64,000 bases of DNA. Source: JACCTU01 sp963769665 (GTDB taxonomy: Bacteria > Actinomycetota > Thermoleophilia > Gaiellales > Gaiellaceae). Under the pieces are notes generated by a model. It was not told where the DNA came from, ran no database searches, and saw only the letters and a list, made by a program, of their open reading frames with translations. The position numbers and the translations under genes were made by a program. Shown here one piece after another: positions 29,283-37,727 of the stretch. The first letter of the stretch is position 1. Each line of letters opens with the position of its first letter. The stretch spans positions 558,001 through 622,000 of the forward strand of contig CAVYMQ010000003.1 in NCBI GenBank assembly GCA_963769665.1. The letters run 5' to 3'.

Positions 29283-29327
29283 TTGAGGGAAAAGTTGAGC
29301 GCCGAAGGCGCGACTTTTCCCTCCCAG

Positions 29328-30956
29328 TTACATCATCCCGCCCATGCCGCCCATGTCGGGCATGCCGGCGCCTGCGCCGGCCTTCTCGGGCGCCTCGGCG
29401 ACGATCGCCTCGGTCGTCAGGATGTTCTTCGCGATCGACGCGGCGTTCTGCAGCGCCGAACGGGTGACCATCGTCGGATCGATGATCCCGGCCTTGACCA
29501 GGTCCTCGATCTCGCCGGTGACCACGTTCAGGCCCTCGCCCGGCTTGGCCGAGCGGACCTTGTCGACGACGACCGAACCCTCCATGCCCGCGTTCTCGGC
29601 GAGCTGACGAACGGGCTCCTCGAGCGCACGCACGATGATCTGTGCGCCGGTCCGCTCGTCACCCTCGAGGTCGTCGGCCTTGATCGCGCTGATCGCGTTC
29701 AGCAGTGCGACGCCACCACCCGGCCCGATGCCCTCCTCGAGGGCGGCCTTGGTCGCCTGCAGTGCGTCCTCGACGCGATGCTTCTTCTCCTTCATCTCGG
29801 TCTCGGTCGCAGCTCCGACCTTGACGACTGCAACGCCGCCGGCGAGCTTCGCCAGCCGCTCCTGCAGCTTCTCGCGGTCGAAGTCGGAGTCGGTGTTCTC
29901 GACCTCCGCCTTCAGCTGCTTGATCCGGCCCTTGATCGCGTCCGAATCGCCGGCCCCGTCGATGATCGTGGACGAGTCCTTGTCGATCACGACCTTGCGG
30001 GCGCGGCCGAGCTGGTCGAGCTTCGTGTTCTCGAGCTTGAGACCCAGCTCCTCGGTGATCACTTCACCACCGGTCAGGATCGCAATGTCCTCGAGCATGC
30101 GCTTGCGGCGATCGCCGAAGCCCGGCGCCTTGACGGCGACGGCCTGGAACGTGCCGCGCAGCTTGTTGACGACGATCGTCGCGAGCGCTTCGCCCTCGAC
30201 GTCCTCCGCCACGATCAGCAGCGGGCGACCCGCCTGGATGACCTGTTCGAGCACCGGCAGCAGATCCTTGACCGCACCGATCTTCTGGTTCGCGATCAGG
30301 ATGTACGGGTCCTCGAGCACGGCCTCCATGCGCTCGGCGTCGGTGATCATGTACGGCGACAGGTAGCCCTTGTCGAACTGCATGCCCTCCGTGAACTCGA
30401 GCTCGAGGCCGAACGTCTGGCCCTCCTCGACGTTCACGACGCCGTCCTTGCCGACCTTCTCGATCGCGTCGGCGATCACGTCGCCGATCTCGCGCTCGCG
30501 CGAGACCACAGCGCCGACCCGGGCGATGTCTTCCTTGCCCGAGACTTCCTTCGACTGCGACTTCAGGTGCTCGACGACCTGCTCGACCGCGGACTCGATC
30601 CCGCGCTTGAGGCCCATCGGGTTCGCTCCTGCAGCCACGTTCTTCAGACCCTCGCGGACGATTGCCTGAGCGAGGACGGTCGCGGTCGTCGTGCCGTCGC
30701 CGGCGACGTCGTTCGTCGATGTGGCGACCTCGCGCACGAGCTGCGCACCCTGGTTCTCGAAGACGTCCTCGAGCTCGATCTCACGGGCGATCGTGACGCC
30801 GTCGTTGGTGATCGTCGGCGCGCCGAACTTCTTGTCCAGCACCACGTACCGACCCTTCGGGCCAAGGGTGACCTTGACCGCGTCGGCGAGGATGTTCACG
30901 CCGCGCTCGAGTGCACGCCGTGCCTCCTCGTTGAACTTCAACTCCTTGTGAGCCAT
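29328..30956 (-). CDS. groEL: 60-kDa chaperonin GroEL
   Basis: A 542-residue chaperonin that folds client proteins in a double-heptamer cage closed by GroES. Conserved parts are VTLGPKGRYVVLDKKFGAPT, AGDGTTTATVLAQAIV with the ATP-site Asp, RIDDALNA-type region VEDALQATKAALEEGI, GGGVALLNA, and the Gly/Met-rich tail (DMGGMGGMM). The ATG at 30956 follows AAGGAACAC. It lies 16 nt downstream of groES and shares its CIRCE-controlled promoter. Length is standard. Confidence 0.98.
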   Translation of the reverse strand: MAHKELKFNEEARRALERGVNILADAVKVTLGPKGRYVVLDKKFGAPTITNDGVTIAREIELEDVFENQGAQLVREVATSTNDVAGDGTTTATVLAQAIVREGLKNVAAGANPMGLKRGIESAVEQVVEHLKSQSKEVSGKEDIARVGAVVSREREIGDVIADAIEKVGKDGVVNVEEGQTFGLELEFTEGMQFDKGYLSPYMITDAERMEAVLEDPYILIANQKIGAVKDLLPVLEQVIQAGRPLLIVAEDVEGEALATIVVNKLRGTFQAVAVKAPGFGDRRKRMLEDIAILTGGEVITEELGLKLENTKLDQLGRARKVVIDKDSSTIIDGAGDSDAIKGRIKQLKAEVENTDSDFDREKLQERLAKLAGGVAVVKVGAATETEMKEKKHRVEDALQATKAALEEGIGPGGGVALLNAISAIKADDLEGDERTGAQIIVRALEEPVRQLAENAGMEGSVVVDKVRSAKPGEGLNVVTGEIEDLVKAGIIDPTMVTRSALQNAASIAKNILTTEAIVAEAPEKAGAGAGMPDMGGMGGMM

Positions 30957-30972
30957 GTGTTCCTTTCCCTTC

Positions 30973-31284
30973 CTACGCGTTCGCCATCGCGCGATCGCCG
31001 ACGACCTTGGCCAGGACGTCCGACTCGCGCAGGATCAGGACCTCGTCGGTGCCGAGCTTGATCTCGGTCCCGCCGTACTTGGAGAAGATGACCTCGTCAC
31101 CCTCCTCGACGTCCATCTTGATGTACTCGCCGTCTTCGTCCCGCGGGCCCGGCCCGACCGCCAGCACGCGACCGCGCTGGGGCTTTTCCTTGGCCGTGTC
31201 CGGCAGCACGATCCCGCTCGACGTCGTTTCCTCTTCTTCGAGGACCTCGACGATCAGGCGGTCACCGAGCGGCTGGAGATTCAT
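30973..31284 (-). CDS. groES: 10-kDa co-chaperonin GroES
   Basis: A 103-residue lid of the GroEL cage. MNLQPLGDRLIVEVLEEEE, TSSGIVLPDTAKEKPQRGRV, the mobile-loop region and VIFSKYGGTEIKLGTDEVLIL match the family. The ATG at 31284 is preceded by GGAGG with 6-nt spacing; longer in-frame extensions upstream read through CIRCE and are rejected. It is first in the groES-groEL operon. Confidence 0.98.
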   Translation of the reverse strand: MNLQPLGDRLIVEVLEEEETTSSGIVLPDTAKEKPQRGRVLAVGPGPRDEDGEYIKMDVEEGDEVIFSKYGGTEIKLGTDEVLILRESDVLAKVVGDRAMANA

Positions 31285-31322
31285 TGGTTTCCTCCGTCTC
31301 TTTGCCGACTTTGTGACAGTTC

Positions 31323-31349
31323 TTGGCACTCTCAGCAGGGGAGTGCCAG
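31323..31349 (-). promoter_or_regulatory. CIRCE element (HrcA operator)
   Basis: TTGGCACTC-N9-GAGTGCCAG (31323-31331 and 31341-31349) is the CIRCE inverted repeat with the canonical 9-bp spacer; the consensus is TTAGCACTC-N9-GAGTGCTAA, and the changes at the outer positions are symmetric except at the last. It overlaps the expected transcription start, as in HrcA-repressed groESL operons. Confidence 0.93.
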
Positions 31350-31352
31350 GGC

Positions 31353-31382
31353 ATTCTAACGGCCGGAACCCCGGGTTCGCAA
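31353..31382 (-). promoter_or_regulatory. groESL promoter
   Basis: On the minus strand TTGCGA (31382 to 31377), an 18-bp spacer and TAGAAT (31358 to 31353) form a housekeeping-type promoter. Initiation would fall at about 31346, inside CIRCE. Unlike many promoters in this window, it has a long leader with a Shine-Dalgarno sequence. Confidence 0.7.
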
Positions 31383-31413
31383 GAGTGTGGCGAGGTCGTG
31401 TTACAAAGGGAGC

Positions 31414-31854
31414 GTGCGGCGGGAGTTCTCGGCCGGCGGTGTGCTCGTCAGGCGGATGGCGGGGAGGAGCTGGCTCGCGGCGATCCGGCCCGGAGGGAAG
31501 CCGGAAGGGGTCTGGGCGCTCCCGAAGGGGCTGATCGAGGGGGAGAGCCCTGAATCGACGGCCCTGCGGGAGATCGAGGAGGAGACCGGCTGCCGGGGGC
31601 ACTCGGTCGGCAAGCTCGGCGACGTCCGCTACGTCTACACCTTCGCGGGCGAGCGGGTCTTCAAGGTGGTCAGCTTCTTCCTCGTCCGCTACGCCGGAGG
31701 CCGGATCGGCGACATCCCGCCGGAGTACCGGATCGAGGTCGCCGAGGCCCGCTGGCTGCCCCTCGAGGACGCGCCCCGGCTGCTCGCGTACAAGGGCGAG
31801 CGTGAGATGGCGGAGAAAGCGCTTATGATGCTCGCGGCCGGCGCCCCCTTGTGA
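31414..31854 (+). CDS. Nudix hydrolase
   Basis: A 146-residue Nudix-fold pyrophosphatase. The Nudix box is GLIEGESPESTALREIEEETG, one residue shorter than usual between the first Gly and Glu but with the REIEEETG helix intact. REFSAGGVLVRRM and WALPKGLIE are typical of MutT/Ap4A-type members. GTG at 31414, with AAAGGGAG close upstream, is preferred over GTG at 31387. It ends in a GTGA overlap with the ASCH gene and diverges from groES. The substrate is not known. Confidence 0.88.
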   Translation: MRREFSAGGVLVRRMAGRSWLAAIRPGGKPEGVWALPKGLIEGESPESTALREIEEETGCRGHSVGKLGDVRYVYTFAGERVFKVVSFFLVRYAGGRIGDIPPEYRIEVAEARWLPLEDAPRLLAYKGEREMAEKALMMLAAGAPL

Positions 31855-32216
31855 ACGCAATGTACGCCCTCAACTTCTACTCGCCGATGGTCGCCGACCA
31901 GCTCCGCAGCCATCGCAAGACCGCGACCATCCGGCTCGGCGACAAGTCGAGCAAGTACAAGAAGGGGATGGTCGTCTCGGTCCTCTGCGGGGTCCGGTTC
32001 GGCCCCAGGGAGAAGGTCTTCGACGCCGTGATCGACAAGGTCGAGGTGAAGGACCTCCGGGAGCTCTCGCCGCGCGAGATCGAGCACGACAACCCCGAGA
32101 TGCGGAGGCCCGAGGACCTCGCGTCCTTCCTCTCGCAGCTCTACAACCGGGAGATCACGGAGGACGACACCGTCACCGTGATCCGGTTCTCGCAGATCGT
32201 CACGCGTCCCGCCTGA
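31851..32216 (+). CDS. ASCH-domain protein
   Basis: A 121-residue small protein with an ASCH-like fold: ALNFYSPMVADQLRSHRKTATIRLGD, KGMVVSVLCGVRFG and AVIDKVEVKDLRELSPREI. ASCH domains are RNA-binding or act on small nucleosides. GTG at 31851 overlaps the Nudix stop (GTGA), suggesting a joint role. The 3' end overlaps the convergent zinc-ribbon gene by 17 nt. Confidence 0.78.
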   Translation: MNAMYALNFYSPMVADQLRSHRKTATIRLGDKSSKYKKGMVVSVLCGVRFGPREKVFDAVIDKVEVKDLRELSPREIEHDNPEMRRPEDLASFLSQLYNREITEDDTVTVIRFSQIVTRPA

Positions 32217-32481
32217 TCCGGAGCCCCAGGAGCTCATCCGGGCGCAGGGCGGTTCCGCAGGCCTCGCACGCGGTGGCGAAGGCGGACGCGAACCTCGCGC
32301 TGCAGGAAGGGCAGCGCGCCCGGATCGGACCCTCGCACTGCGGGCACTCGACTGCCAGGTCGTGCTCGCTCTCCTCGAAGTAGCGGAGCGTGTGCCCGCA
32401 GGAGAGGCAGAACGCCGCCCAGTGGCCGAGAGTGCTTCGGCGCTCCTCGATCAGCCAGTCCGGAGGCTTGCGGGCTCTCAC
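32200..32481 (-). CDS. Small zinc-ribbon protein with four CxxC knuckles
   Basis: 93 residues containing CLSCGH, CPQCEG, CPSCSA and CEACGT, enough ligands for two zinc ribbons; no catalytic part. GTG at 32481 (VRARKPPDWLIEERRS) lies exactly 7 nt after minus-strand TAGCTT, and no Shine-Dalgarno sequence is present. It diverges from the second E1alpha operon. It may be a nucleic-acid or protein adaptor. Confidence 0.72.
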   Translation of the reverse strand: MRARKPPDWLIEERRSTLGHWAAFCLSCGHTLRYFEESEHDLAVECPQCEGPIRARCPSCSARFASAFATACEACGTALRPDELLGLRIRRDA

Positions 32482-32488
32482 GCCGTTC

Positions 32489-32494
32489 AAGCTA
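32489..32494 (-). promoter_or_regulatory. -10 hexamer of the zinc-ribbon gene
   Basis: Minus-strand TAGCTT ends 7 nt before the GTG at 32481. On the plus strand a TAGAGT at 32500-32505 could serve the E1alpha operon with a leader of about 27 nt. Confidence 0.45.
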
Positions 32495-32538
32495 GTCGTT
32501 AGAGTCTCCTCGTCCAGTCCCACCACGGGGGTTTGCGC

Positions 32539-33582
32539 ATGGCAGTCAGAGAGGCCGAGCCGGTCGCCTCGCTGAGTGAAGTGAAGGAGGCGGGCCTCGA
32601 TCGCGAGGACCTGCTCCAGATCTACAAGAACATGGTGCTGACGCGCGGAATCGAGGAGCGCGGGCACATCCTCTACCGGCAGGGCAAGATCCCGGGCTCG
32701 TTCTACACGGGCCGGGGCAACGAGGCATCGGCGGTCGGCGTCGCGACGGCGATGGGCGCCGACGACGTGGGGACGCCGCTGCACCGCGACATGGGCGTGC
32801 ACGTGACGCGCGGCGTCGAGCCGTGGCGGGTTCTGGCTCAGTACATGGGCCGCCGCGACGGGCCGACGAAGGGCAAGGACGGCAACGTCCACATGGCCGA
32901 CGCGCGACTCGGAATGATCGCGATGGTCAGCCATTTGCCCGCGATGCTCCCCGTCGCCGTCGGTTGCGCGCTCGCCTTCCGGATCAAGGAGGAAGCGCGG
33001 GTCGCGGTCGGCTGGTTCGGCGAAGGGGCCTCGGCGCGCGGCGACACGCACGAGGCGATGACGTTCGCCGGCACGCGCCGCCTCCCGGTCGTCTTCGTCT
33101 GCGACAACAACCAGTGGGCCTACTCGACACCGACGCACCTCGAGTACGCGACCGAGCACGTCGCCGACCGTGCGTCGGCCTACGGCTTCGAAGGCGTCGT
33201 CGTCGACGGCACCGACGTCCTCGCCGTCTATCGAGAGGCGAAGCGCGCGATCGAGAAGGCGCGCGGCGGCGGCGGGCCGACGCTGCTCGAGTGTCAGACA
33301 TTGCGCATGGAAGGTCATGCGGTGCACGACGACGCGTTCTACGTCCCGAAGGAGCTGTTCGAGGAGTGGGCGAAGCGGGACCCGCTCGAGCGCTTCCGCC
33401 TCTGGTTGCAGGAGCACGCGAACATGACGAACGAGGAGGACGAGGAGATCTCGGCCGGCGTGAAGAAGCTGCTGAACGACGCGCTCCAGCGCGCGGACGA
33501 GTCGCCGCTGCCGGATCCCGCGGAGCTGCTCGACGGCGTGTACGCCACGCCGGAAGACCTCGACACGCCGCACCACAAGTAG
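32539..33582 (+). CDS. 2-oxoacid dehydrogenase E1 component, alpha subunit (second set)
   Basis: A 347-residue TPP-dependent alpha subunit. The TPP motif is GWFGEGASARGDTHEAMTFAG with GEG replacing the usual GDG, then FVCDNNQWAYSTP. Other segments are GSFYTGRGNEASAVGVATAM, GKDGNVHMAD and GGGGPTLLECQTLRMEGHA. It resembles acetoin/pyruvate-type E1alpha more than the protein at 3206. ATG at 32539 is chosen; TTG at 32533 is possible. First of a compact E1alpha-E1beta-E2 operon, with a 3-nt gap to E1beta. The acceptor lipoyl groups depend on lipB and lipA just downstream. Confidence 0.93.
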   Translation: MAVREAEPVASLSEVKEAGLDREDLLQIYKNMVLTRGIEERGHILYRQGKIPGSFYTGRGNEASAVGVATAMGADDVGTPLHRDMGVHVTRGVEPWRVLAQYMGRRDGPTKGKDGNVHMADARLGMIAMVSHLPAMLPVAVGCALAFRIKEEARVAVGWFGEGASARGDTHEAMTFAGTRRLPVVFVCDNNQWAYSTPTHLEYATEHVADRASAYGFEGVVVDGTDVLAVYREAKRAIEKARGGGGPTLLECQTLRMEGHAVHDDAFYVPKELFEEWAKRDPLERFRLWLQEHANMTNEEDEEISAGVKKLLNDALQRADESPLPDPAELLDGVYATPEDLDTPHHK

Positions 33583-33585
33583 GCA

Positions 33586-34554
33586 ATGGCCGAGAAGACC
33601 TACCTCCAGGCGATCAGCGACGGGCTCCGGCAGGAGATGCGCCGCGACAAGCGCGTGTACGTGATCGGCGAAGACGTCGGCGTCTACGGAGGCGCGTTCA
33701 AGGTCACGCTCGGCTTCCAGGAGGAGTTCGGCCCGTGGCGCGTGATCGACGCACCGCTCGCCGAGACGGCAATCGTGGGCTCGTGCACGGGCGCCGCGAT
33801 GATGGGCCTGCGGCCGGTCGCGGAGATGCAGTTCGCCGACTTCGTGTCGTGCGCATGGGACCACCTGGTGACGGTGGCCGCCAAGCAGCGCTGGCGCGCG
33901 GGGACGCCGGTGCCGATCGTCGTCCGCTTGCCGTCGGGCGGCGGGTTCTCCGGCGGGCCGTTCCACTCGCAGAACCCCGAGTCCTCGTTCGCGCACATCC
34001 CGGGGCTGAAGGTCGTGTGCCCGGCGACGCCGGAGGACGCGAAAGGCCTGATCGTCTCGGCGATCGAGGACCCGAACCCCGTCCTCTACATGGAGCACAA
34101 GCACCTCTACCGTCGCATCAAGGGCGAGGTGCCGGACGAGCGCTACACGGTGCCGATCGGCAAGGCGCGCACGCACCGCGAGGGTGAGGACGTCACCGTG
34201 ATCACGTGGGGCGCGATGGTCTACACGGCCGACGAGGCCGCGAACCAGCTCGACGACGTGTCGGTCGAGATCATCGACCTGCGCTCGATCCTTCCCTGGG
34301 ACAAGCAGGCGGTGCTCGAGTCGGCACGAAAGACCTCGAAGGTGCTCGTGCTGCACGAGGACACGCGAACCGGCGGCTTCGGCGCCGAGATCGCGGCGAC
34401 GATCGCGGAGGAGGCGTTCGAGGATCTCGACGCGCCGCTGAAGCGGATCACGGCGCCGGACTCACCCGTGCCGTTCTCGCCGACGCTCGAGAAGGCGTAT
34501 ATCCCGCAGGTCGAAGACGTCGTCAAGGGACTGAAGGAGCTCGTGGCGTACTGA
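33586..34554 (+). CDS. 2-oxoacid dehydrogenase E1 component, beta subunit (second set)
   Basis: A 322-residue transketolase-like subunit: KTYLQAISDGLRQEMRRD, GEDVGVYGGAFKVTLGF, DAPLAETAIVGSCTGAAMMG, HSQNPESSFAHIPGLKVV and EIIDLRSILPWDKQAVLE. It pairs with the preceding E1alpha. The stop shares its last base with the E2 ATG (TGATG), coupling E1beta and E2 synthesis. No change in expected motifs. Confidence 0.94.
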   Translation: MAEKTYLQAISDGLRQEMRRDKRVYVIGEDVGVYGGAFKVTLGFQEEFGPWRVIDAPLAETAIVGSCTGAAMMGLRPVAEMQFADFVSCAWDHLVTVAAKQRWRAGTPVPIVVRLPSGGGFSGGPFHSQNPESSFAHIPGLKVVCPATPEDAKGLIVSAIEDPNPVLYMEHKHLYRRIKGEVPDERYTVPIGKARTHREGEDVTVITWGAMVYTADEAANQLDDVSVEIIDLRSILPWDKQAVLESARKTSKVLVLHEDTRTGGFGAEIAATIAEEAFEDLDAPLKRITAPDSPVPFSPTLEKAYIPQVEDVVKGLKELVAY

Positions 34555-35972
34555 TGGCTGTCGCCGGCGCAACCGACGTCGTGATGCCCCAGATGGGCGT
34601 GTCTGTCTCCGAGGGGACGATCACGAAGTGGCTCAAGCAGGTCGGAGAGCAGATCAACGCCGACGAGAGCCTGCTCGAGATCTCGACCGACAAGGTCGAC
34701 ACCGAGGTGCCGTCGCCGGCGTCCGGTGTGGTCGCCGAGATTCTCGTCCAGGAGGGCGAAACGGTCGAGGTCGGCACCAAGCTCGCGGTGATCGCGGCCG
34801 AGGGCACCGAGGTCGCGCCGTCCTCCGACGGCGGTGGCGACGGCGACGTCCCCGAGCCCGCGACCGCGCAGGCCGCCGCGGAGTCGAACGCCGCCAGCGA
34901 CTCGCCGGCGACAACACCGACGGCCGAGACGGTCGACGAGGCGACGCCGGCACCGGCCGCCGCGTCCGAGACGACGAGCGAGCCCTCGGACGGCCAGGCG
35001 AGCGGTAACGGCAAGAGCTTCGTCTCGCCCGTCGTTGCCCGCATCGCCGCGGAGCACGGCGTCGACCCCGGCCAGGTTCAGGGCAGCGGCCGCAGCGGCC
35101 GCGTCACGAAGAAGGACATCCTCGCGTTCGTCGAGGGCGGCGGGAAGGCGCAGGCCGCGCCGCAGGCGCCCGCGCCTCCGTCGGCCCCCCCCGCGGCACC
35201 CGCGGCACCCGCCGCTCCCTCCGCTTCCGCACCGGCTGCGGCTTCGGCACAGGCACAGGTCGGCGAGTCGGTCGAGCCGATGAGCGCGATGCGGCGCGGA
35301 ATCGCCGAGCACATGCGCCGCTCGCTCGACACGAGCGCGCACGTGACGAGCGCGATCGAGGTCGACATGTCGAAGGTCGTCGAGATCCGCAAGAAGCTGA
35401 AGAAGGAGTTCGAGAAGGACTACGGCGTCAACCCGACGTACCTCGCGTTCATCGCGCGCGCGGCGGTCGAGACGCTGCGCGAGTACCCGTGGGTGAACGG
35501 CGAGATCCGCGGCGACCAGATCGTCACGCGTCCGTACGTCAACCTCGGCTTCGCGGTCGAGTTGGCTGACGGCAAGGGCCTAATCGTTCCCGTGCTGAAG
35601 AACGCCGAGACGTTGAACCTGCTCGGGATCGCGAAGGGCGTCACCGACATCGCCCAGCGCGCGCGGGACAAGAAGCTTCTGCCGGACGAGGTGCAGGGCG
35701 GGACGTTCACGATCACGAACCCCGGCGGTTACGGCACGTTCCACGGCACGCCGGTGATCAGCCAGCCGCAGGCCGCGATCCTCGGCACGTACGCGGTCGT
35801 CAAGCGGGCGTGGGTGATCCAGGACGAGCTCGGCCAGGACGTGATCGCGATCCGCCCGATCATGAACCTGACGCTCACGTACGACCATCGCCTGGTCGAC
35901 GGCGCCCTCGCCGGACGCTTCCTGCGCGACATTCGCGCAAAGCTCGAGAGCTGGGGCGAGTCGGACTACTAG
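34554..35972 (+). CDS. 2-oxoacid dehydrogenase E2, dihydrolipoamide acyltransferase (second set)
   Basis: A 472-residue E2. The lipoyl domain (MPQMGVSVSEGTITKW, lipoyl Lys in STDKVDTEVPSPASG) is followed by a long Ala/Thr/Pro/Glu linker, a subunit-binding domain (SPVVARIAAEHGVDPGQV, SGRSGRVTKKDILAFV), a second Ala/Pro linker, and the acyltransferase domain ending in LTYDHRLVDGALAGRFLRDI with the catalytic His and Asp. A single lipoyl domain. Which 2-oxoacid is used is undetermined; E1 context favours pyruvate or acetoin-like substrates, as inference. Confidence 0.95.
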   Translation: MAVAGATDVVMPQMGVSVSEGTITKWLKQVGEQINADESLLEISTDKVDTEVPSPASGVVAEILVQEGETVEVGTKLAVIAAEGTEVAPSSDGGGDGDVPEPATAQAAAESNAASDSPATTPTAETVDEATPAPAAASETTSEPSDGQASGNGKSFVSPVVARIAAEHGVDPGQVQGSGRSGRVTKKDILAFVEGGGKAQAAPQAPAPPSAPPAAPAAPAAPSASAPAAASAQAQVGESVEPMSAMRRGIAEHMRRSLDTSAHVTSAIEVDMSKVVEIRKKLKKEFEKDYGVNPTYLAFIARAAVETLREYPWVNGEIRGDQIVTRPYVNLGFAVELADGKGLIVPVLKNAETLNLLGIAKGVTDIAQRARDKKLLPDEVQGGTFTITNPGGYGTFHGTPVISQPQAAILGTYAVVKRAWVIQDELGQDVIAIRPIMNLTLTYDHRLVDGALAGRFLRDIRAKLESWGESDY

Positions 35973-35977
35973 CCTTC

Positions 35978-36613
35978 GTGCCGTCTGCGCTCTCGTTTCG
36001 CCGGAACGCGCTCGTCGCACTGCCGCTCCTCGCGACCGTCGGGATCGTCGCAGGCGTCTTCCTCGATCCCGACATCGGCGCGAGCGGGCGCGAGCTCGCC
36101 GAAGAGTATGCGGCGAACCCCGGAGTCACTCAGATCAGCGCGCTCTCGTTTCACTTCGCCTTCATCGCATGGGCGCCACTTGTCTTCGCGCTCGTCGGGC
36201 TCGTGCGTGAACGGGGAGCCTGGCTCGCTAACGTGGCGGCGGTCCTCGCAGTTCTCGGAGCCACGACGCTGCCGGGCTTCCTGATCGTCGACTTCTACGA
36301 CATCGCGATCATCGATACCGTCGGAGGCGAGGCGTACGAGCGGATCACGGATCGTCTGGAGGAGCTGCCCGGGGCGACGGTCCTCTTCGTCACGGGGTTC
36401 TTCGGTCATGTTCTCTCTCTGCCGGTGGCGCTCTTTGCGGCTTGGCGAGGCCGCCTGCTGCCGCTCTGGGTGCCGCTCGTCGTCACGGCAGGAACCGTCG
36501 CCGCGCAGGCCCTCCCTCTGGTTGGCATCGGCCTGCTTCTCCTCGCCGTCTCGATGATCGCGCTCGCGTATGCGCTCGTCGGGATGAACCGGCGCGTGGC
36601 GGGATCTCCCTAG
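35978..36613 (+). CDS. Multi-pass membrane protein of unknown function
   Basis: 211 residues with about six predicted transmembrane helices (ALVALPLLATVGIVAGVF, FHFAFIAWAPLVFALVGLV, VAAVLAVLGATTLPGFLIV, TVLFVTGFFGHVLSLPVALFA, LWVPLVVTAGTVAAQALPLVG, LLLAVSMIALAYALVGM). It has no charged active-site motif. GTG at 35978 is 5 nt after the E2 stop, so it may be the last gene of the E1-E2 operon. The TAG interlocks with the convergent thioesterase gene (CTAG). Confidence 0.68.
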   Translation: MPSALSFRRNALVALPLLATVGIVAGVFLDPDIGASGRELAEEYAANPGVTQISALSFHFAFIAWAPLVFALVGLVRERGAWLANVAAVLAVLGATTLPGFLIVDFYDIAIIDTVGGEAYERITDRLEELPGATVLFVTGFFGHVLSLPVALFAAWRGRLLPLWVPLVVTAGTVAAQALPLVGIGLLLLAVSMIALAYALVGMNRRVAGSP

Positions 36614-36990
36614 AGAACGGCCTGCGTCTGCGTGACGCGGGCGACGTGCTTGCCATCGGCGTCGCGCAGGTCGGTCTCGACGACGATCGTCGTGCGGCCC
36701 TTGTGCAAGACGCGCGAGACCGCCTCGACGTGTCCCGACGAGACGGGGCGGAAGAAGTTCGTCTTCGACTCGATCGTCGCGGTCGCGTTTGCTCCCTCGG
36801 GCAGGTTGAGGTACGCGCAGAGGCCGCCGGTGCAGTCGGCGAGCGCGATGAGTGCGCCGCCGTGGAAGATGCCGCCCGCCGTGCAGCGGCTCTCGTCCCA
36901 GGCGAGGCGGGCGCGCACTTCGTCGGGGGAGGCGTCGAGTCCCACCACGCCGAGCAGGCCGGCGAACGGCATCGCGTCGAGCAGGCTCAT
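36610..36990 (-). CDS. PaaI-type hotdog thioesterase
   Basis: A 126-residue hotdog-fold acyl-CoA thioesterase: LAWDESRCTAGGIFHGGALIALADCTGG includes the HGG and the downstream catalytic region; the ESKTNFFRPVSSGHVEAVSRVLHKG block is family-typical. PaaI enzymes rescue dead-end CoA esters of phenylacetate breakdown, which fits the paa genes at 13752 and 18884, although other substrates are possible. The ATG at 36990 lies 15 bp from divergent lipB. Confidence 0.87.
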   Translation of the reverse strand: MSLLDAMPFAGLLGVVGLDASPDEVRARLAWDESRCTAGGIFHGGALIALADCTGGLCAYLNLPEGANATATIESKTNFFRPVSSGHVEAVSRVLHKGRTTIVVETDLRDADGKHVARVTQTQAVL

Positions 36991-36993
36991 CGC

Positions 36994-36999
36994 TAGGCT
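36994..36999 (+). promoter_or_regulatory. -10 hexamer of lipB
   Basis: TAGGCT ends 6 nt before GTG at 37006. It lies only 4 bp from the divergent thioesterase ATG, and no Shine-Dalgarno sequence precedes lipB, so lipB RNA is probably leaderless. Confidence 0.45.
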
Positions 37000-37005
37000 G
37001 GTTCG

Positions 37006-37674
37006 GTGGCCAGGGCCGCCCACCTCCTGAACCTCGGCGTGACGCCCTACCTCGAGGCCTGGGAGCTCCAGCGCTCGCTCGCGACGCGCGTCGCCGCCGG
37101 CGAGCTGCCCGACACGGTGCTGCTTTTGGAGCACCCGCCCGTCGTCACGCTCGGCCGGCGCGCAGACGCTGGCGAGCTGCACCTGCCCGACGGCACGGAC
37201 GTCGAGCTCGTCGAGACCGATCGCGGCGGCAAGTCGACCTACCACGCGCCCGGCCAGCTCGTCTGCTACCCGATTCTCGACCTGACCCGCCACGGTCAGG
37301 ACGTGAAGAAGTACTGCCGCGACCTCGAGCAGGCGCTCGTTTTCACCCTCAAGACCTTCAGTCTTTCGGCTGATCGGATGGACGGGCTGACGGGGATCTG
37401 GCTCACCTCGCCCCCGCGGAAGATCGCCTCGATCGGAATCCACATCCACAAGTGGGTGACGACGCACGGCTATGCGCTCAACGTCGACCTCGACCCGGCG
37501 CCGTTCACGGACTGGATCACCGCCTGCGGGCTCGAGGGGGCCGCCTTCACGACCATGGCTCGCGAGCTCGGGCGACCCGTCGAGGTGAACGAGGTGCGCG
37601 GCGCCGCCGCTGCGGCGCTCGAGCGTGTCTTCGCGCTCAAGCTCGAGGAACGAGTCCCGCTTGGCATCTTGTGA
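37006..37674 (+). CDS. lipB: Lipoyl(octanoyl) transferase LipB
   Basis: A 222-residue enzyme moving octanoyl from acyl-carrier protein to the lipoyl lysine of E2 and GcvH. TVLLLEHPPVVTLGRRADAGEL, DRGGKSTYHAPGQLVCYP, RKIASIGIHIHKWVTTHGYALN with the catalytic Lys and ITACGLEGAAFTTM with the catalytic Cys are all present. lipA follows 1 kb downstream and a 2-oxoacid dehydrogenase operon lies upstream, so substrate and cofactor synthesis are clustered. Confidence 0.96.
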   Translation: MARAAHLLNLGVTPYLEAWELQRSLATRVAAGELPDTVLLLEHPPVVTLGRRADAGELHLPDGTDVELVETDRGGKSTYHAPGQLVCYPILDLTRHGQDVKKYCRDLEQALVFTLKTFSLSADRMDGLTGIWLTSPPRKIASIGIHIHKWVTTHGYALNVDLDPAPFTDWITACGLEGAAFTTMARELGRPVEVNEVRGAAAAALERVFALKLEERVPLGIL

Positions 37675-37702
37675 GGAGGGCCCCGCCTAGCGGGGCCCTC
37701 CT
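37674..37702. terminator. Terminator hairpin between convergent lipB and protease gene
   Basis: AGGAGGGCCCCGC (37674-37686) and GCGGGGCCCTCCT (37690-37702) form a 13-bp perfect stem with loop CTA. It starts at the last base of the lipB stop. There is no long U tract either way, so efficiency is uncertain; it can serve both strands. Confidence 0.72.
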
Positions 37703-37727
37703 TCGGCCGTCGGTGCTCCCGGAGCGC

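Noticed and set aside
29283..31061. 592-residue plus-strand frame opposite groEL
   Set aside because: It is a shadow of groEL with Leu/Asp/Arg repeats and no domain; the minus strand is unmistakable.
34830..35270. Repeat-like Ala/Pro sequence as a tandem repeat element
   Set aside because: It is the flexible interdomain linker of E2 and varies without a fixed unit.
34221..35342. 373-residue minus-strand frame opposite the E2 gene
   Set aside because: Low-complexity Arg/Gly shadow of the Ala/Pro linker region.
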